In this document: positions 59,899 through 64,000 of the stretch, piece after piece
How positions within the stretch are numbered: the first letter of the stretch is position 1
Layout: every line of letters starts with the position of its first letter
NCBI RefSeq assembly: GCF_010682065.1
Contig: NZ_JAAGWG010000024.1
Coordinates: 28,806 to 92,805 of the forward strand
Length of the DNA: 64,000 nt
DNA from: Blastococcus saxobsidens
Lineage (GTDB): Bacteria > Actinomycetota > Actinomycetes > Mycobacteriales > Geodermatophilaceae
Direction: 5' to 3'
Program-made: the position numbers and the translations under genes
The notes under the pieces: generated by a model
Told to the model about the DNA's origin: nothing
The model's input: only the letters and a program-made list of their open reading frames with translations
Database searches by the model: none

Positions 59899-61109
59899 GC
59901 GCAGAGGCGTTCATCTACGACGCCGTGCGCACCCCGCGCGGCAAGGGCAAGAAGACCGGTGCGATGCACTCGGTCAAGCCGATCAGCCTGACCACCGGGC
60001 TCATCGACGCAGTCCGGCAGCGCAACCCGCAGCTGGATCCGGCGCTGGTCGACGACGTCGTGCTCGGCGTCGTCTCCCCGGTGGGGGAGCAGGGCGCCGT
60101 CATCGCGCGCACCGCGGCGCTGGCCGCCGGGCTGCCCGACACGGTGGCCGGCGTGCAGATCAACCGGTTCTGCGCCTCGGGCCTGGAGGCGGTCAACCTC
60201 GCCGCGCAGAAGGTGCGCTCCGGCTTCGAGGACCTGGTGCTCGCCGGTGGCGTCGAGTCGATGTCGCGCGTGCCCATGGGGTCCGACGGCGGTGCGTGGC
60301 CGATGGACCCCGAGACCGCGGCGGCCACCGGCTTCGTGCCCCAGGGCATCGGCGCCGACCTGATCGCCACCCTGGCCGGGTGGTCGCGCGAGGACGTCGA
60401 CGCCTACGCCGCCGAGTCGCACGCCCGCGCCGCCAAGGCCTGGTCCAACGGCTACTTCGACCGCTCGGTCGTCCCCGTCGTCGACCGGAACGGCACCGTG
60501 GTCGCCGAGACCGACGAGCTGGTGCGCCCCGGCACCACCGTCGAGTCGCTGGCCGCGCTGCCCTCGGCGTTCGCCGGCATCGGTGACATGGGCGGCTTCG
60601 ACGCCGTCGCGCTGAACACCTACCACTGGGTCGAGCGGATCGACCACGTGCACACCGCCGGCAACTCCTCGGGCATCGTCGACGGCGCCTCGCTCGTGGT
60701 CATCGGCAGCGAGGAGGCGGGACGGCGCAACGGGCTGACCCCGCGGGCCCGCATCGTGAGCACCGCGGTCTCCGGCGCCGACCCGATCATCATGCTGACC
60801 GGCCCCGCGCCGGCCACGCACAAGGCGCTGGCCAAGGCCGGGCTCACCGTCGACGACATCGACCTGGTGGAGATGAACGAGGCGTTCGCCGCCGTCGTGC
60901 TCCGCTTCATGGCCGACACCGGCTTCGACCACGACCAGGTCAACGTCAACGGCGGGGCCATCTCCATGGGGCACCCGCTGGGCGCCACCGGCGCGATGAT
61001 CCTGGGCTCGCTCGTCGACGAGCTCGAGCGTCGCGACCTGCACCGCGGCCTGGCCACCCTGTGCGTCGGCGGCGGCATGGGCATCGCCACCGTCGTCGAG
61101 CGAGTCTGA
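59895..61109 (+). CDS. fadA: Acetyl-CoA C-acyltransferase (3-ketoacyl-CoA thiolase)
   Basis: Thiolytic cleavage of 3-ketoacyl-CoA. 404 aa: nucleophilic Cys in [43 protein letters not shown] (His) and CVGGGMG (second Cys). Length is normal for the family. ATG at 59895 overlaps a seven-codon leader. Next gene fadB begins 11 bp after the stop, so they are the two halves of the trifunctional complex. Confidence 0.96.
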   Translation: MSAEAFIYDAVRTPRGKGKKTGAMHSVKPISLTTGLIDAVRQRNPQLDPALVDDVVLGVVSPVGEQGAVIARTAALAAGLPDTVAGVQINRFCASGLEAVNLAAQKVRSGFEDLVLAGGVESMSRVPMGSDGGAWPMDPETAAATGFVPQGIGADLIATLAGWSREDVDAYAAESHARAAKAWSNGYFDRSVVPVVDRNGTVVAETDELVRPGTTVESLAALPSAFAGIGDMGGFDAVALNTYHWVERIDHVHTAGNSSGIVDGASLVVIGSEEAGRRNGLTPRARIVSTAVSGADPIIMLTGPAPATHKALAKAGLTVDDIDLVEMNEAFAAVVLRFMADTGFDHDQVNVNGGAISMGHPLGATGAMILGSLVDELERRDLHRGLATLCVGGGMGIATVVERV

Positions 61110-61120
61110 GGAGCGTCCCC

Positions 61121-63298
61121 ATGAGTGAGAGCACCATCCGCTGGGAGTCCGACGCCGACGGCGTCGTCGTCCTCACCCTCGACGACCCGTCGTCGTCGGC
61201 CAACACCATGAACGACGCCTACGTGCGCTCGATGGCCGAGACGATCGACCGGCTCGAGGCCGAGAAGGACTCGGTCCGCGGCGTCGTCGTCACCAGTGCG
61301 AAGAAGACCTTCTTCGCCGGCGGCAACCTCGGCAGCCTGATCCAGGCCGGCCCCGGGACCAAGGACGCCGTGCTCGCCCAGGTCACCCTGGTGAAGAGCC
61401 AGCTGCGCCGGCTGGAGACCCTCGGGATCCCGGTCGCCGCGGCGATCAACGGCGCAGCGCTCGGCGGTGGCCTGGAGATCGCCCTGGCCTGCCACCACCG
61501 CGTCGTCCTCGACGACTCGAAGGTCAAGCTCGGCCTGCCCGAGGTGACGCTGGGCCTGCTGCCCGGTGGTGGCGGCGTCGTCCGCACAGTCCGGCTGCTC
61601 GGCCTGACGACGGCGCTGCTCGAGCTGCTCCTGCAGGGCCAGCAGCTGCGGCCGGAGAAGGCGCTGAAGCTGGGCCTCGTGCACGAGCTCGCCGCCGACC
61701 CCGACGAGCTGGTCGCCAAGGCCCGCGCCTGGGTGCTGGCCAACCCCGACGCCGCGCAGCCGTGGGACACCAAGGGCTACAAGGTGCCCGGCGGCACGCC
61801 GTCCACCCCGTCGCTCGCGGCGACCCTGCCGGCCTTCCCGGCCAACCTGACCAAGCAGCTCAAGGGCGCCCCTTACCCGGCGCCCTACGCGATCCTCTCC
61901 GCCGCGGTGGAGAGCCTGCAGGTCGACATCGACACCGCGTTCACCGTCGAGGGCCGGTACTTCGTCGACCTGGTCGTGGGCCAGATCTCGACCAACATGA
62001 TCCAGGCGCTGTGGTTCGACCTGAACGCCATCAACGGCGGGGCCTCGCGTCCCGCCGGCCCCGAGAAGTACGCGGCGAGCAAGGTGGGCGTGCTCGGCGC
62101 CGGGATGATGGGCGCGGGCATCGCGCACGCCTTCGCCAAGGTCGGTGTCGACGTCGTGCTCAAGGACGTGAGCACCGAGGCGGCGCAGAAGGGCAAGGCA
62201 CACGTCGAGGGCCTGGTGGGCAAGCAGGTGTCCCGCGGCCGGATGACGCAGGAGTCGGCCGACGCCTTCCTGGCCCGGATCACCCCGACCGGCGACGCCG
62301 CCGACCTCGCCGGCTGCGACGTGATCGTGGAGGCCGTGTTCGAGGACACCTCGCTCAAGCACCGCGTGCTCAGCGAGGCCGAGGCCCACGCGGTGCCGGA
62401 CGCCCTGCTGGCGTCCAACACCTCGACGCTGCCGATCACCGGGCTGGCCGAGGGCGTCTCGCGACCGGCCGACGTCGTGGGCATGCACTTCTTCTCGCCG
62501 GTGGACAAGATGCCGCTGGTCGAGTTGATCGTGGGGGAGCAGACGTCCGACACCGCGCTCGCCCGCGCCTACGACGTCGTCCGGCAGATCGGCAAGACGC
62601 CGATCGTGGTGCAGGACAGCCGCGGCTTCTTCACCAGCCGGGTGTTCGGGACGCTCGTCCTCGAGGGGGCCGCGCTGCTGGCCGAGGGGCTGGCGCCGAT
62701 GAGCATCGAGCGGGCCGCGCTGCAGGCCGGCTTCCCCGCCGGGCCGCTCACCCTGCTCGACGAGGTGACGCTGACCCTGCCGCTGAAGATCCGCGACGAG
62801 GCGGCGAAGGCCGGCGCCACCGACGACCACCCGGGCATCGGCGTGCTGCGAACGCTGGTCGAGCAGGGCCGCACCGGCAAGTCCGCCGGGAAGGGCTTCT
62901 TCGACTGGCAGCCGGAGAAGCGGGTGTGGAGCGGGCTGACCGAGCTCTTCCCGACTCGTGACACCGGGGACGGCGCCGCCGTGCCGTTCGCCGACGCGCA
63001 GGAACGCCTGCTGTTCGTGATGGCGGTGGAGACGGCGCGCTGCGTGGAGGAGAAGGTGCTCAACTCGGTCGAGGACGCCAACATCGGCTCGATCATGGGC
63101 ATCGGCTTCCCGCCCCTCTACGGCGGCGTCCTGCAGTACGTCGACCAGTACGAGGGCGGCGTCGCGGGCTTCGTGGCGCGAGCCGACCAGCTGGCCGACG
63201 CCTACGGCGAGCGGTTCCGCCCGCCGGCGATCCTGCTGGAGCGGGCCGTGCCCGCCGGCAGCCTGCGCGCCTCACTGGCCGGTCGGGCGTCGAGCTGA
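61121..63298 (+). CDS. fadB: Trifunctional-type fatty oxidation subunit: enoyl-CoA hydratase/3-hydroxyacyl-CoA dehydrogenase
   Basis: 725 aa. N-terminal crotonase domain (AAINGAALGGGLEIALACHH and GLPEVTLGLLPGGGGVVR, with Glu residues), then the NAD-binding 3-hydroxyacyl-CoA dehydrogenase part (KVGVLGAGMMGAGIAHAFA, SNTSTLPIT, VVGMHFFSPVDKM with catalytic His) and a C-terminal helical dimerisation part. ATG at 61121 has GAGGAG upstream. Its stop overlaps the terminal TetR gene. Confidence 0.96.
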   Translation: MSESTIRWESDADGVVVLTLDDPSSSANTMNDAYVRSMAETIDRLEAEKDSVRGVVVTSAKKTFFAGGNLGSLIQAGPGTKDAVLAQVTLVKSQLRRLETLGIPVAAAINGAALGGGLEIALACHHRVVLDDSKVKLGLPEVTLGLLPGGGGVVRTVRLLGLTTALLELLLQGQQLRPEKALKLGLVHELAADPDELVAKARAWVLANPDAAQPWDTKGYKVPGGTPSTPSLAATLPAFPANLTKQLKGAPYPAPYAILSAAVESLQVDIDTAFTVEGRYFVDLVVGQISTNMIQALWFDLNAINGGASRPAGPEKYAASKVGVLGAGMMGAGIAHAFAKVGVDVVLKDVSTEAAQKGKAHVEGLVGKQVSRGRMTQESADAFLARITPTGDAADLAGCDVIVEAVFEDTSLKHRVLSEAEAHAVPDALLASNTSTLPITGLAEGVSRPADVVGMHFFSPVDKMPLVELIVGEQTSDTALARAYDVVRQIGKTPIVVQDSRGFFTSRVFGTLVLEGAALLAEGLAPMSIERAALQAGFPAGPLTLLDEVTLTLPLKIRDEAAKAGATDDHPGIGVLRTLVEQGRTGKSAGKGFFDWQPEKRVWSGLTELFPTRDTGDGAAVPFADAQERLLFVMAVETARCVEEKVLNSVEDANIGSIMGIGFPPLYGGVLQYVDQYEGGVAGFVARADQLADAYGERFRPPAILLERAVPAGSLRASLAGRASS

Positions 63299-63933
63299 CC
63301 GAGGTCCGGGAACGCGAGTCCCGCCCGCCGCTGCGCCGAACCCAGGCGGAGCGGCGGGCGGCGACCCGCGACGCGCTGGTGCGCGCCACGGTCGAGTCGC
63401 TGGTCGAGCTCGGCCACGCGCACACCACCACCCAGGAGGTGCAGCGGCGGGCCGGGGTCTCCCGCGGCGCCCTCACCCACCACTTCACGTCGAAGGCCGA
63501 GCTGCTGCTCGCCGCGGTGGACCACCTGTACGAGGAGTTCAGCGCCAGCGTGCGGCAGGCGGCGGCCGACCTGCCCGCCGAGTCCGGGGCGCGCATCCGG
63601 CTCGGGGTCGAGCTGGTGTGGGAGAGGTTCCACGGGCCGCTGTTCGTGGCGGCCATGGAGCTGTGGGGTGCCGCGCGCCGGGACGAGGAGCTGCGTGCGG
63701 CGCTGCTGCCGCACGAGCGCCGGCTGGGTGTGCAGCTCCGGGGGCTGGCGATGGAGGTCTTCGGCGAGCGGGTGGCCCTGCACCCGAGCGCCGAGGCGGT
63801 CTACCAGGTGCTGCTCACCTCGATGCGGGGTCAGGCGCTCACCTACGCGCTCCAGCCCGACGCCCCGCGCACCGGCGCGCACGTGCAGCACTGGATGACC
63901 ATCGTCGAGGCCTTCACCCGCGCCGCCGACTGA
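63295..63933 (+). CDS. TetR-family regulator of the fad cluster, apparent CTG start
   Basis: 212 aa from a CTG at 63295 that overlaps the fadB stop by 4 bp (CTGA). The next start codon (GTG 63379) would delete the first helix of the DNA-binding domain: residues from the CTG read LTEVRERESRPPLRRTQAE, then RRAATRDALVRATVESLVE and TTQEVQRRAGVSRGALTHHF. No ATG, GTG or TTG lies in this frame between the fadB end and 63379. Probable repressor of the fad genes, ligand likely an acyl-CoA; operator candidate at 58569. Confidence 0.82.
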   Translation: MTEVRERESRPPLRRTQAERRAATRDALVRATVESLVELGHAHTTTQEVQRRAGVSRGALTHHFTSKAELLLAAVDHLYEEFSASVRQAAADLPAESGARIRLGVELVWERFHGPLFVAAMELWGAARRDEELRAALLPHERRLGVQLRGLAMEVFGERVALHPSAEAVYQVLLTSMRGQALTYALQPDAPRTGAHVQHWMTIVEAFTRAAD

Positions 63934-64000
63934 CAGTGAGGATGTAGGCGAGCCCCGCAGCGGTCGTTCCTGACTCAGCGACTGACTGACCTCGGGTCTT

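Overview
The window is high-GC actinobacterial DNA from what looks like a chromosome rather than a plasmid or phage. The left end (pncB, clpS, DUF2017, mec, cysO, cysM, murI, a metallo-beta-lactamase-fold gene, rph, rdgB) follows the actinobacterial order known from Mycobacterium. GTG starts, 4-bp ATGA/GTGA overlaps and probable leaderless starts are frequent. The wider content (bacteriophytochrome plus heme oxygenase, a subtilase with a Trp-rich repeat tail, GGDEF-EAL proteins, idi) suggests Geodermatophilaceae (Geodermatophilus, Blastococcus or Modestobacter). That family assignment is inference. No insertion sequence, prophage, CRISPR array or rRNA operon was seen, and no gene-free stretch exceeds about 300 bases.

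Layout. 0-13.6 kb: NAD salvage, ClpS, the Mec/CysO/CysM cysteine pathway, MurI, a stand-alone LigD-type polymerase, peroxiredoxin, potassium channel, RNase PH and RdgB, then small DUF proteins. 13.7-19.6 kb: tRNA-Leu, TetR, a stand-alone EAL protein, phosphatase, aldo/keto reductase, and an acyl-CoA dehydrogenase/thioesterase pair. 19.6-26.8 kb: a defence island with the order hsdR, abiEi, abiEii, hsdM, half-length hsdS, then radC (opposite strand) and a DUF3024 gene. Base composition drops in the 3' half of hsdM and in hsdS. 26.8-37.9 kb: epimerase, MFS, hydrolase, idi, an S8 protease/GGDEF-EAL operon, polysaccharide deacetylase and SDR. 37.9-40.9 kb: bphO-bphP light-sensor operon with a PP2C-type output domain. 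40.9-44.9 kb: proline catabolism (PucR-type regulator, PRODH, PruA) with three 23-bp-spaced operator-like repeats. 44.9-56.7 kb: gluconokinase, DUF488, MFS, ABC exporter, monooxygenase, an orphan ATP-grasp enzyme, a damaged DUF4396 gene, tRNA-Lys, L,D-transpeptidase and a second MoaD-like protein. 56.7-63.9 kb: fatty-acid beta-oxidation cluster (acyl-CoA ligase, acyl-CoA dehydrogenase, thiolase, FadB, TetR). The last 67 bases hold nothing recognisable.

How genes work together. Mec, CysO and CysM form a protein-thiocarboxylate cysteine route; CysO is encoded with one residue beyond its Gly-Gly end, so Mec is probably needed to mature it. The AbiE pair sits inside the type I restriction operon with its own promoter and operators. 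BphO makes the biliverdin that BphP binds. PRODH and PruA turn proline into glutamate. In the fad cluster the ligase carries an in-frame TGA exactly where a conserved Trp is expected, so the activating step may be lost here or the base miscalled.

The points most worth a second look are the composite R-AbiE-M-half-S island, the TGA in the acyl-CoA ligase, the frameshifted and internally shortened DUF4396 gene, the CTG start of the terminal TetR, the palindrome family with compensatory changes, and the recurrent -10-like hexamer 12 nt before start codons.
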